From Oceanicola sp. 502str15 (GTDB lineage: Bacteria; Pseudomonadota; Alphaproteobacteria; Rhodobacterales; Rhodobacteraceae), in the NCBI RefSeq assembly GCF_024105635.1, contig NZ_WYDQ01000002.1, positions 1-64,000 on the forward strand: a stretch of 64,000 nt of DNA, read 5' to 3'. Below the pieces are notes generated by a model, which did not search any database, had not been told where the DNA came from, and saw only the letters and a program-made list of their open reading frames with translations. The position numbers and the translations under genes are program-made. Shown piece by piece: positions 1-8,212 of this stretch. The stretch's first letter is position 1, and each line of letters begins with the position of its first letter.

Positions 1-5
1 CTGCC

Positions 6-926
6 ATGGCAGGAAAAACCGTTCTGGTCACCGGCGCCCTCGGCCTCATCGGCAATGCCGTGCGCCAGCGTCTGGAAGCACGCGGCGACAGGGTGATCGC
101 GATAGACCGGGTTGCGGGCAGGATCGACGGCTACGATGTGCGCGAGTGCGACGTGACAGACATTCACGGCCTCTACGCCCTCGCCCGCGCTTACACCTTT
201 ACCCACATCGTGCATTGCGGTGCCTTCTCCGGGCCGATGGTTGCCGCCGACCATCCGATCCAGATGGTCCAGGTTAATATCGTCGGCGTCGCCAACATCG
301 CCGAACTGGCCCGCAACATGGGCGGGGCGCGGGTGGTTTTCGCCTCGACTGCAACCGCCTATGGAACGACACCGCCGGGTCCGGTTCCAGAAGACACGAT
401 CCTCCGGCCCGACAGTGTCTACGGCGCGTCGAAAGCCTCGGCGGAACACTTGCTCGACGCTTATCGGCTGCAATTCGGGGTCGACACGGTGAGCCTGCGC
501 ATTGGCTGGGTCTACGGCCCGCGCCGCCGCACCGCTTGCGTGATCCGGACGATGCTCGAAGAAACCCTCGCAGGCCGACCCTACGCTTTACCCTACGGAC
601 GGGAGTTTCCCCGCCAGTTCGTGCACATCGACGATGTGGCCCGCGCGATGTTGCTCGCGCTCGATACGCCAAGGCTGCCACGCCAGAGCTATAACATCAC
701 CGGCGGCCGCCAGCATACGATTGGCGAGGTGGCCGAGCTCGTAATGCAAGTGGTCCCCGGCGCCGGGATCACCGTGGCCCCTGGCGATGATCCCGGCGAC
801 ATGCACCAGGCCTTGTTCGACATATCCGCCGCCGAGCGCGACCTTGGCTACCGCCCGCAGATACCCCTGGCCGACGGGATCGGCGGCTACTTCGACTGGC
901 TCAAGGCAGAAAGAGGCGCATCATGA
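6..926 (+). CDS. NAD-dependent epimerase/dehydratase (extended SDR)
   Basis: Probable nucleotide-sugar or related epimerase/dehydratase, cytoplasmic, 306 aa. The N-terminus has the Rossmann dinucleotide motif TGALGLIG, and the catalytic YxxxK appears as YGASK after the VFASTATAYG strand, as in UDP-glucose 4-epimerase relatives. The length is normal for extended SDRs. Its stop overlaps the next gene's start by ATGA, so it is the first visible gene of a three-gene operon with an SDR oxidoreductase and a dihydropyrimidinase-like hydrolase. The substrate cannot be read from sequence; the partners suggest catabolism of a sugar- or polyol-linked compound. The upstream ribosome-binding site is cut off by the window edge. 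Confidence 0.85.
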   Translation: MAGKTVLVTGALGLIGNAVRQRLEARGDRVIAIDRVAGRIDGYDVRECDVTDIHGLYALARAYTFTHIVHCGAFSGPMVAADHPIQMVQVNIVGVANIAELARNMGGARVVFASTATAYGTTPPGPVPEDTILRPDSVYGASKASAEHLLDAYRLQFGVDTVSLRIGWVYGPRRRTACVIRTMLEETLAGRPYALPYGREFPRQFVHIDDVARAMLLALDTPRLPRQSYNITGGRQHTIGEVAELVMQVVPGAGITVAPGDDPGDMHQALFDISAAERDLGYRPQIPLADGIGGYFDWLKAERGAS

Positions 927-1699
927 TAAAAGCCCCCGACCTTCCCTTTTCCCTCGCAGGGCGCAAGGCGCTCGTGACAGGCGGTAGCCGTGGTATCGGC
1001 GCGGCCATCGCCACGCTCTTCGCAGAAGCCAGCGCCGACGTGGCCATCTGCCACCACGGGGACGACGAGCATGCCAGCGCACTGGCGGCGGCCCTCGCCG
1101 AACGCGGGCAAACCCTGCATGCGCGCGAATGCGACGTGGCGCAGGAGGCCGAGGTGACGGCCCTCGCCGACTGGGCGGCCGAGACGCTCGGCAACATCGA
1201 TATCCTCGTGAACTGCGCCGGTATCGGCGGGCGCGACAAGCCTATCGGCGACGTCTCGGTCGAAGAGTGGGACAGGATGATTGGCGTCAACCTGCGCGGG
1301 GTTTTCCTCGTTAGCCGGACGTTCTTTCCAGGCATGGTCAATCGAGGCTACGGCCGGATCGTCAACATCGCCTCTCAGCTTGCCTACAAAGGTGCGCCGG
1401 GCCTGACGGCCTATGTCGCGGCCAAGTCCGGCGTGGTCGGCTTCACGCGCGCGCTCTCCTACGAGGGCGCCCCCCACAACGTGATGGTCAACGGCATCGC
1501 ACCCGGCCCTGTCGAAACCCCGCTCCTGTTCGCCCACAGCGAGGCGTGGCTCGACATGAAGAAGGGCCAGCTTCCGCTCGGCCGCTTCGGCCAGCCCGAC
1601 GAGATCGCGCCAACGGCCCTGCTGCTCGCCTCTGAGACCGGCGGAGCTTTTTACTGCGGACAAACCCTGTCGCCCAATGGCGGCGATGTCATGATTTAA
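923..1699 (+). CDS. Short-chain dehydrogenase/reductase (FabG-like)
   Basis: Classical SDR oxidoreductase of 258 aa, cytoplasmic, NAD(P)-dependent. The cofactor motif TGGSRGIG lies near residue 19, the NCAG motif follows, and the catalytic Tyr–Lys is in AYVAAKSG. The C-terminal segment is typical of 3-oxoacyl-ACP-reductase-like SDRs that act on small alcohols or sugars. It overlaps the preceding epimerase by 4 bases and sits 10 bases before the amidohydrolase, so all three are probably co-transcribed. The substrate is unknown; a role in primary fatty acid synthesis is unlikely in this context. Confidence 0.85.
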   Translation: MIKAPDLPFSLAGRKALVTGGSRGIGAAIATLFAEASADVAICHHGDDEHASALAAALAERGQTLHARECDVAQEAEVTALADWAAETLGNIDILVNCAGIGGRDKPIGDVSVEEWDRMIGVNLRGVFLVSRTFFPGMVNRGYGRIVNIASQLAYKGAPGLTAYVAAKSGVVGFTRALSYEGAPHNVMVNGIAPGPVETPLLFAHSEAWLDMKKGQLPLGRFGQPDEIAPTALLLASETGGAFYCGQTLSPNGGDVMI

Positions 1700-1709
1700 G
1701 GAGATCGTT

Positions 1710-3146
1710 ATGAGCAATCTGGATTTGGTGATCCGCGGCGGTGAAGTTGTTACCGCCTCCGACCGCGCGCATGCGGACGTGGCTGTGCGGAATGGAAAGA
1801 TCGTCGCTGTGGGGATCGACCTGCCGCGCGGGAAAGAGGAGATCGATGCGACCGGCCTCCTTGTGATGCCCGGTGGCATCGACAGCCACGTGCATCTCGA
1901 CCAGCCGTCCGGCGATGGCGCGATAATGGCCGACGGGTTCGAGACCGGCACGCGCTCGGCCATCGTCGGTGGAAACACCACCGTCATTCCCTTTGCACTC
2001 CAGGCGCGCGGCAGCTCGCTGCGCGATGCGGTGGCCGAGTATCACGCCAAGGCCGACGGGCAGTCCTATTGCGACTACGGCTTTCACATGATCCTGACCG
2101 ATCCGACGCCCTCGGTGCTGGGCCAGGAACTGCCCGCGCTGGTGGCCAAGGGCTACACGTCGGTCAAGGTCTTCATGACCTATGACGACATGGTGCTGAA
2201 CGATCGTGAACTGCTCGAGGTGTTCGACGCGGCCGGAGAGTGTGGCGCACTCGTCATGGTGCACTGCGAGGGCTACGACGCCATCCGCTACATGACCGAG
2301 AAGCTGGAGAAAGCGGACAAGATCGCGCCCTACTACCACGCCGTCTCCCGCCCGGAGTCGGTGGAGCGCGAAGCCGCCCATCGGGCCATCAGCCATGCCG
2401 AACTAACCGGCGTACCGATCATGATCGTGCATGTCTCCGGGCGCGAGGCCATGGAGCAGATTCGCTGGGCCCGCAACCGGGGACTGAAGATCATGGGCGA
2501 GACCTGCACCCAGTACATTTCGCTCACCGCCGATGACCTCAAGGGGCTTAATATGGACGACTCGGGCAGCAAGTATGTCTGTTCTCCTCCCCCCCGCGAT
2601 CCCGAAAGCTGGGCAGCGATCTGGAGTGGCATCCAGACCGGCGTGTTCCAGACCTTCTCCTCAGATCATTGCCCGTTCTACTTCGAGGGAGAGTACGGCA
2701 AGACGAGCCCGAAGGCGCGCACCGGGTTCCGCTGGGTGCCGAACGGCATTCCCGGTGTGGCCGTGCGCATGCCGCTACTTTGGTCGGAAGGGGTAGAGAA
2801 AGGCCGGATTTCCGCGAATGAGTTCGTGGCTCTCACCTCGAGCAACCACGCCCGCATCTACGGCCTCGGCAACAAGGGCTCAATCGCGCCGGGCTATGAT
2901 GCCGACATCACGCTCTGGGATCATAAGCGCAAGGTAACCATCACGCAGTCGCTCATGGAACACGGGTCGGATTATACCCCGTGGGAGGGCGTGGAGGTGA
3001 CCGGTTGGCCCGCCATGACGATTCTGCGGGGACGGGTGGTGATGCGCGATGGTGAGGTTCTGGAGACGAAGGCGATGGGCGCCTTCCTCCCGCGAGAGCT
3101 CTCCAGTGAAGCCCGTCGCATGCATGGAGGCCCCGTCGCCGCCTGA
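1710..3146 (+). CDS. Dihydropyrimidinase/D-hydantoinase-like amidohydrolase
   Basis: Cyclic-amide hydrolase of the metal-dependent amidohydrolase superfamily, 478 aa, the usual length. Metal ligands are visible in order: the HVH pair in GGIDSHVHLD, the carboxylatable lysine in YTSVKVFMTY, a later His in MVHCEG, His in IVHVSG, and the final Asp in FSSDHCPF. The family opens dihydropyrimidine, hydantoin or related imide rings. With the two upstream oxidoreductases it forms a catabolic operon whose natural substrate is undetermined. A GGAG-type ribosome-binding site precedes the ATG. A strong hairpin terminator lies about 190 bases downstream. Confidence 0.9.
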   Translation: MSNLDLVIRGGEVVTASDRAHADVAVRNGKIVAVGIDLPRGKEEIDATGLLVMPGGIDSHVHLDQPSGDGAIMADGFETGTRSAIVGGNTTVIPFALQARGSSLRDAVAEYHAKADGQSYCDYGFHMILTDPTPSVLGQELPALVAKGYTSVKVFMTYDDMVLNDRELLEVFDAAGECGALVMVHCEGYDAIRYMTEKLEKADKIAPYYHAVSRPESVEREAAHRAISHAELTGVPIMIVHVSGREAMEQIRWARNRGLKIMGETCTQYISLTADDLKGLNMDDSGSKYVCSPPPRDPESWAAIWSGIQTGVFQTFSSDHCPFYFEGEYGKTSPKARTGFRWVPNGIPGVAVRMPLLWSEGVEKGRISANEFVALTSSNHARIYGLGNKGSIAPGYDADITLWDHKRKVTITQSLMEHGSDYTPWEGVEVTGWPAMTILRGRVVMRDGEVLETKAMGAFLPRELSSEARRMHGGPVAA

Positions 3147-3333
3147 CATGGCAGGCGTCCCGCACCTCTGGTGTTACTGAACCCGAACCTACGAACTGAC
3201 GGCGCACAGTCGCTTCCGCATGAACAACGTGGCGCTCATGCGGTCCCTGGCCGTTCAGGATATTCGATGGCAGTGGTGCGGCCCGCAGCGCGCGAGCGCG
3301 AGGACCCGGTGCCGTCGAATGGGGTTGCCCGAG

Positions 3334-3365
3334 GGGGGAGGGCCGCGCCCTCCCCCTTCTCTTTT
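3334..3365 (+). terminator. Rho-independent terminator
   Basis: A perfect 10-bp stem (arms 3334–3343 and 3347–3356, GGGGGAGGGC with its complement) has a 3-base loop and is followed by TTCTCTTTT. It ends the operon containing the dihydropyrimidinase-like gene and separates it from the convergent relaxase gene. Confidence 0.8.
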
Positions 3366-3377
3366 GGATCAAGCGGG

Positions 3378-4679
3378 TCAGTGACTGAGGCCCGGATCAC
3401 GGTCGATGTCCCGATCAATCTCGCGATCCTTCTCGACCTCCTGATCCTTTTCCTGCTCCGGCTCGTCCTCGATCTCCAGCTTCTCGCGCGGCTTGTTCAG
3501 CACGTCCTTTAGGCGCTCGTTCACTGATGGTTTGCGTTCCTCGGGGCCAGCCTCCTGGCCAAGCTCAGGATCGCTATGACCATCCAGCTTGTGAACCGCT
3601 GCTTGCCCGTCGCGCCCGGCATCCTTCTCCATGATCTCCTTCAACCGCTTCTGCGCATATGTTAGGCGTTCAGGCTTCGGCGTGTCGTCCTGGTCTTCTG
3701 ACCGCCCGACGACCCGCGCCAGACGTTCTTTCATATCCTCCGGTCCGGCCCGTGCGCCGCGCTCCTTCGCCGCCGCCGCCCTGAGCGCAGCCAGACCGGC
3801 CGAGACACGCCCCTGCCCCGCGTCCCGCTCGGCCCCGTAGGCCTCCCGCGCGATGTCCAGCCGCGCGCGCAGCTCGCGGAACGCGGCACGGGCCTGACGC
3901 GCAGCATGGACGACAGCGCCACGTTCGGTGACCGGGACATATTCCCGGCCCTGGCGCTCGGCCATCGCCTTCGCCCGACGCTCCATGGAATTGGCCGCTG
4001 GCCCCAGCTTCAGCTCCGGGTCACGGTCCAGCTCCTCGGCCGACAGCGTGTCACCCCGCTTCAGCGCTGCCTCTCGCTGCGCTTCGAGCGACCGGTGATC
4101 GACGCGCTCGACCTCCCCTGCCCGCTCCAGGGCGCGGTTCTGTAGATCGGCCCAGAATCCGCGCATCTGCTCGATCTCGACGCTGCCGGTCTTCGCGGAA
4201 TCGAGCACGCGCGTCTTGGCGGTGAACCCCTCCGGTTCCAGCTTGCGGGTGGAGGTCAGAACGTGCGCATGGTGGTTGCGCTGATCGCCCTCGCGGTGCG
4301 GCGCGTGGATCGCCACATCGACGGCCACGCCGTAGCGGCTGACCAGCTCCTGCGCGAAGTCGCGGGTGATCTGCGAGCGGTCCTCGGCGCTGATCTCGGA
4401 CGGGAGCGCCAGCTCCCATTCGCGGGCGGTGACAGAGTTGCGGCGGGTCTCGGAAGCCTCGACCTCGTTCCAGAGGCGGGAGCGGTCCGTGGCCCAATCC
4501 GGGGCATCCTTCGGGGTCAGGATGAAGGTCTCCTCGATGCCCTGCTTGCGGGTGTAATCGTGGATACGGCCTTCACGCTGGCACTCGATGCGCTCCCCGA
4601 CACGGTAGGCGGCGGCCGCCGTGGCGGAGCGCCCGGCGCTGCGTTTGATCGTCTTCACGGAGAGGTGGTAGCTGGCCAT
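3378..4679 (-). CDS. mobA: MobA/MobL-family conjugative relaxase
   Basis: MobQ-type relaxase that would nick oriT and pilot single-stranded DNA during mobilization. The start is at 4679 because the protein then begins MASYHLSVKTIKRSAGRSA, the characteristic MobA N-terminus with its early catalytic-Tyr region. The metal-binding three-histidine motif HREGDQRNHHAHV is at residues about 128–140. It is 433 aa, and the C-terminal third is highly charged (a Glu/Asp/Arg-rich tail with DREIDRDIDRD), with no primase domain. An IncQ-like nick sequence lies about 160 bases upstream. No coupling protein or type IV secretion genes are present, so this is mobilization rather than self-transfer within the window. 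Confidence 0.9.
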   Translation of the reverse strand: MASYHLSVKTIKRSAGRSATAAAAYRVGERIECQREGRIHDYTRKQGIEETFILTPKDAPDWATDRSRLWNEVEASETRRNSVTAREWELALPSEISAEDRSQITRDFAQELVSRYGVAVDVAIHAPHREGDQRNHHAHVLTSTRKLEPEGFTAKTRVLDSAKTGSVEIEQMRGFWADLQNRALERAGEVERVDHRSLEAQREAALKRGDTLSAEELDRDPELKLGPAANSMERRAKAMAERQGREYVPVTERGAVVHAARQARAAFRELRARLDIAREAYGAERDAGQGRVSAGLAALRAAAAKERGARAGPEDMKERLARVVGRSEDQDDTPKPERLTYAQKRLKEIMEKDAGRDGQAAVHKLDGHSDPELGQEAGPEERKPSVNERLKDVLNKPREKLEIEDEPEQEKDQEVEKDREIDRDIDRDPGLSH

Positions 4680-4819
4680 CCACCTATCCTCGTCCGTGAC
4701 GCAGACGATCCCGACGCGCGCCGCTGCTGACCCCGGCCCATGCCCCGCCATAGACCACCGGGTCAGCCGTCTTTTCAGCGGTCGAGCTTCTGGGTCAATT
4801 CGGGCAAATCTCGACACCG

Positions 4820-4870
4820 CAGGTGGCGGCTTTGCATAAGTGCGCCCTTAGGGGCGCCGAGATTCTGGGA
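4820..4870. other. oriT: Candidate origin of transfer (IncQ/MobQ-like nick region)
   Basis: TAAGTGCGCCCT at 4837–4848 matches the conserved nick-region core known from IncQ plasmids (RSF1010/R1162) and related MobQ systems. It sits in the intergenic stretch just upstream of the divergently oriented MobA/MobL gene, where an oriT is expected. A short GC-rich dyad (CCGC..GCGG) precedes it. The 292-base gap 4680–4971 otherwise holds only the upstream region of the recombinase gene. Confidence 0.65.
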
Positions 4871-4971
4871 CAGCGATAGGGCGCCCCATCATCGTTACCG
4901 CCGAAGCGGTTGATTTTGGAGCGCTGAACCGCCTGTGTTGAACTGGCTGAACCCCAACATTGGAGTTCAGC

Positions 4972-5910
4972 ATGCCCCACCTCGATCACAGAGCCTTCGT
5001 CAACGACTGCCGCGATGAGCGCGGTGTCGGACATCACACGCTTCGGGCCTATGCCCAAGATCTGCGAACGTTTGCCCGCTTCACCGAGGCCCACCGTCTC
5101 AGCGACCCGCTGTCGAAAGACGACATCCTCGCCTACCACCGCCACCTGCGCGACGCGTTGGGTGCCAAGCCGGCGACCATCGAGCGGCGACTCGTGACCC
5201 TCAAGTCATACTTCGCCTGGCGCGAAGATCGGAACAGCGCCCTGCCCTCCCCATTTGCCGATGTCCGTATCTCCGTACGGATCCCGCGCCGCCTGCCGCG
5301 CCCCATCGACCGAGACACCCTCAGAGCAGTTCTCCACGAGGGTGAAGACACATTCGCTGTGCGGTCAAAATCGGGCGCAGACGACGCTATTGCAGCCTCG
5401 CAAAACGATGTCACGATCCTGATCATCAAGCTGCTCATCGTGACCGGCCTCCGGATCAGCGAGCTGACCAATGTAAAGGTCCGCGACGTCTCGCATGACG
5501 GAAGCCAAATTCTCGTGAATGGCAAGGGAAACAGGGAGCGCATCGTCTTCGTGCCGAACCACAAGTTACAGGAAGAGCTCAGGCACTTCCTCGAGGCTCG
5601 CTATGCGCAGAGTGGTTCTTCCGCACCTTTGTTTCTGAACACGGGAGGTCGCCGGCTCCGCTCGGCCACGTTCCGCAAGCGGCTGCGGGCGCTATCCAGG
5701 CGCCTCGGGATCGAGCCGCACCTGACCCCACACCGGTTCCGGCACTCAGCCGCAACGCTGCTGATCGAGGAAGGTATCGATATCCGGATGGTCCAGGCCT
5801 TGCTCGGGCACGCCAGCCTCAGGACCACCGAGATCTATGTGAGGGTTTCGAACCATGCGCTACGACGAGCGTTGGAGCGAGCGGATATTCTGGATGTCCT
5901 CAGAAACTAG
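4972..5910 (+). CDS. Tyrosine recombinase (XerC/D-like integrase)
   Basis: Site-specific DNA recombinase of 312 aa. It has an N-terminal SAM-like core-binding domain (RAYAQDLRTF) and a catalytic domain with Arg in TGLRISEL, the HxxR box in HRFRHSAA, and the nucleophilic Tyr in HASLRTTEIYVRV. The ATG at 4972 is chosen because GGAG lies at 4962–4965 with good spacing; an in-frame TTG at 4960 is an alternative. It stands at the left edge of the PurZ-like nucleotide cassette and may have mobilized it, but no flanking direct repeats could be identified by eye. Confidence 0.88.
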   Translation: MPHLDHRAFVNDCRDERGVGHHTLRAYAQDLRTFARFTEAHRLSDPLSKDDILAYHRHLRDALGAKPATIERRLVTLKSYFAWREDRNSALPSPFADVRISVRIPRRLPRPIDRDTLRAVLHEGEDTFAVRSKSGADDAIAASQNDVTILIIKLLIVTGLRISELTNVKVRDVSHDGSQILVNGKGNRERIVFVPNHKLQEELRHFLEARYAQSGSSAPLFLNTGGRRLRSATFRKRLRALSRRLGIEPHLTPHRFRHSAATLLIEEGIDIRMVQALLGHASLRTTEIYVRVSNHALRRALERADILDVLRN

Positions 5911-6128
5911 GGGCGGAGAACCGACTATTGCTCCGCTTCAATCAAACGACCGGAATGGGGCCGATCGGAAGCAAAAGAAGACGTTGACGGAGCACGGTTT
6001 CCGACGCACCTGAGCGAGACTATCCGGATGTTTGCGACGTTGCCGACGAACCTCTGGTCAGCAATATGCCGCGCGATCTAAGAAAACGGTCGTTGCTTCA
6101 CCGGTGACAATACGCAAAGGGGGAACTG
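5911..6128. other. Intergenic region before the ATP-grasp gene
   Basis: This 218-base stretch has no convincing gene. A short in-frame run near 5970–6012 (KKTLTEHGFRRT then stop) resembles the active-site region of P4-type integrases and could be debris of a second integrase, but it is too short to prove. It presumably carries the promoter of the gene at 6129, whose ATG has a GGGGGAA ribosome-binding site. Confidence 0.35.
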
Positions 6129-7499
6129 ATGCATCACAAAGACATGATTCTCGATCAGTTGGCCACGCGAGGCAACGTCGCTCAGTTTGTGGGGTTCCGC
6201 CCAGACGGCGGCGAGCCCAAGCAGAGCTACTCCCGCATTCGCGGACACGAGCCGAACGAACGGTTCCTCAGTACACTCGAGGCACTGGAGACCCTGCTCG
6301 CCTCGAGCGCCGATAGAATGATAAACATCCGCAGCTACCTGCCCAGCGATCCTCGTAGCCGAGAGTTCGTATACGGCCTGACCGACGCCAGCGAGGCGCT
6401 GGCGACACTACTCCGACTGACGGGTGAGGGACTGCATACAATCGCTAACGAGACCGTCGACATCTCCGACGGAGGTGTCTCCGGCGTTTTACAAGGGAGG
6501 ATCCTCGAGTTCGCTCCCGACGACACACCCCGCTGCGTGGAGAAGCCGGGAGTTGCCTCTATGTCCTTCGAACTCGGGATGAGCCTGCTCGAGGCGGTCT
6601 ACGGGTTCCGGCCGGACATCGAGGCCGTCGCGGGCGAGAGAACCGAATTCAGCATCCACCCGCGTCCTCGCGGGTGGAAAGGAAGTCACACTTTGTTGTG
6701 GGAGCATGAGAACGCTCCGGATCAGGAAGTAAGTGCTGAACCGCGCTGGCCCAACCGCTTCAGTCGGCACATCGGGGACAAGGCGTTCGGGCTGCTCGTC
6801 GCTTCGCTCACCGGCGCGCCCGTCCCTGAAACGCTCGTGATCTCGAGGAAGGTCGCGCCGTTCCGCTTCGGGAAGCCCACCGGCGACTGCGAGATATGGA
6901 CGCGGACCTGCCCCACCGAGCAGCAGCCCGGCCTTTTCACGACTGTGAAGGGCTGGACCGATCCCTACGCCCTCCTCGCGCTCGAGGATCCCGACGGTGA
7001 TCGCATAGCCTCGGTGATCGTACAGAGCGCCATCCGTGCGGCCCACTCGGGAGCCGCGATCACATCGGCCGGCGGCGACATCGTAATTGAAGGCGTAAAC
7101 GGAGAGGGAGACCGATTCATGCTCGGCGAGAGGGCTGGCGGATCGCTTCCTGAAGCCGTGCTGCGGGACGTGAAGGCGCTGAACCGAAGGCTGCGGAGTG
7201 CGCTTGGACCGGTTAGGTTCGAATGGGTACACGACGGTGCCCGCGCCTGGTGCGTGCAACTTCACGTGGGCACAAGCGTCAGCGACGGAGATGTCCTCGT
7301 CCCGGGAGACGTACTCGACTGGACGGAGTTCGACGCCAGCAACGGGCTCTCAGCCTTGCGTGAACTGATTGCTCGCATGGGCGACGGTCAGGGCATTTTG
7401 GTGAAGGGCGACGTAGGACTCACAAGCCACGTCGCAGATCTTCTGCGAAAGGCAGGGATCGCATCCAGGATTTCGCGAAAGGCTGCGTTCACCCGGTGA
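6129..7499 (+). CDS. PEP-synthase-like ATP-grasp protein of a nucleotide cassette
   Basis: 456-aa cytoplasmic protein resembling the ATP-grasp (PEP/pyruvate-binding) half of PEP synthase/PPDK. An N-terminal region (about 65–140) has NIRSYLPSDPRSREFVYGL and DGGVSGV…DTPRCVEKPG. The ATP-grasp part begins near residue 213 (RHIGDKAFGL…GAPVPETLVIS), passes through a phosphate-loop-like HSGAAIT and ends near FEWVHDG, like the FEW(a)xDG strand of PEP synthases. The swivelling phospho-His and PEP-binding domains of full-length enzymes are absent, so it may phosphorylate or ligate another substrate. It is convergent with the DarT-like gene and lies next to a PurZ-like fusion and an HD hydrolase. The exact reaction is unknown. 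Confidence 0.6.
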   Translation: MHHKDMILDQLATRGNVAQFVGFRPDGGEPKQSYSRIRGHEPNERFLSTLEALETLLASSADRMINIRSYLPSDPRSREFVYGLTDASEALATLLRLTGEGLHTIANETVDISDGGVSGVLQGRILEFAPDDTPRCVEKPGVASMSFELGMSLLEAVYGFRPDIEAVAGERTEFSIHPRPRGWKGSHTLLWEHENAPDQEVSAEPRWPNRFSRHIGDKAFGLLVASLTGAPVPETLVISRKVAPFRFGKPTGDCEIWTRTCPTEQQPGLFTTVKGWTDPYALLALEDPDGDRIASVIVQSAIRAAHSGAAITSAGGDIVIEGVNGEGDRFMLGERAGGSLPEAVLRDVKALNRRLRSALGPVRFEWVHDGARAWCVQLHVGTSVSDGDVLVPGDVLDWTEFDASNGLSALRELIARMGDGQGILVKGDVGLTSHVADLLRKAGIASRISRKAAFTR

Positions 7500-7516
7500 C
7501 CGCTTGCGCTCGCGCC

Positions 7517-8212
7517 TTATGGATGATCCGCTTCCGTAGCTTCCGGCGAGCGCCAGAGCTCTTCGAGAATCTCGCCGGCCCGCATGCGGTGCACGCCCAA
7601 AACATAGTCGGCGATGTTCGGAACCGAGTGGTCCACGAGTAGTTCGACGACATTATTCGACGGCTTCCTCTTTGCTTTCTCCCGCTCATCGAAAGGGAAG
7701 TCCGGGATGCGTTTGAAAGTGTCAGGACCCCGTGGCTGCGGGACGTACAGCGTCGCGCCACTATTCAGGGGGCTCAACCAAATGTCGTTCTCGTGCGCTG
7801 CGACCAGCGATGCCGTTCTTAGCGTGATGACGGTCTGCGGCTCGTTCCTGTACGCGCGCGCTTTGGTCAGACCGCGTACGCGTTCCGCCGCGAGCCAGAA
7901 GAACGTCCGTCCGTTCAGCAGACGGTACCAATCCGCCGGCGTCATGTCACCCTGCAGGCACTTGAGGAGAGCCTTGTCCGTCATGGGTTTCTGATCACGG
8001 ACGACCGCGCCAGGAAGACCGGGCGCGGCCAGAGCCTGGTTGGCGGGCCGACGAGTTCCGAGCAGCCGATCACGGTCTGCCGCATCAACGCCATAGGTTT
8101 CGACGAGCGCCTGAGCGCTCATAAGGCCATGGTCCCGGATCGCCGGCCAGGCGCCATCGTGCGCCATGTGCCAGAGGCGCGGGTAGGTTTCAACAAGCTG
8201 CTCGGTCCTCAC
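7517..8212 (-). CDS. DUF7002/DarT-like protein (possible ADP-ribosyltransferase fold)
   Basis: 231-aa soluble protein. The opening (YPRLWHMAHDGAWPAIRDHG) has the 'histidine, then xxIxxHGL' pattern of DUF7002 and of DarT/DUF4433-type proteins, where this His begins the NAD-binding site of an ADP-ribosyltransferase fold. The later LNGRTFFWLAAERVRG and RNEPQTVITLRTASLV would supply the second and third strands. Family assignment is from pattern recognition only; catalytic activity is inferred. Its ATG overlaps the end of the kinase–PurZ-like gene (ATGA, 8209–8212), so the two are translationally coupled. In this setting it could act as the effector of a defence or toxin module. Confidence 0.5.
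   Translation of the reverse strand: MRTEQLVETYPRLWHMAHDGAWPAIRDHGLMSAQALVETYGVDAADRDRLLGTRRPANQALAAPGLPGAVVRDQKPMTDKALLKCLQGDMTPADWYRLLNGRTFFWLAAERVRGLTKARAYRNEPQTVITLRTASLVAAHENDIWLSPLNSGATLYVPQPRGPDTFKRIPDFPFDEREKAKRKPSNNVVELLVDHSVPNIADYVLGVHRMRAGEILEELWRSPEATEADHP

Noticed and set aside
887..1987. Long minus-strand frames across the first two genes
   Set aside because: They lie opposite clear SDR and amidohydrolase genes; long antisense frames are common in high-GC DNA and show no motifs.
5911..6128. Second integrase remnant (KKTLTEHGFRRT)
   Set aside because: Only about 12 residues resemble a P4-type integrase; too short to annotate as a gene.
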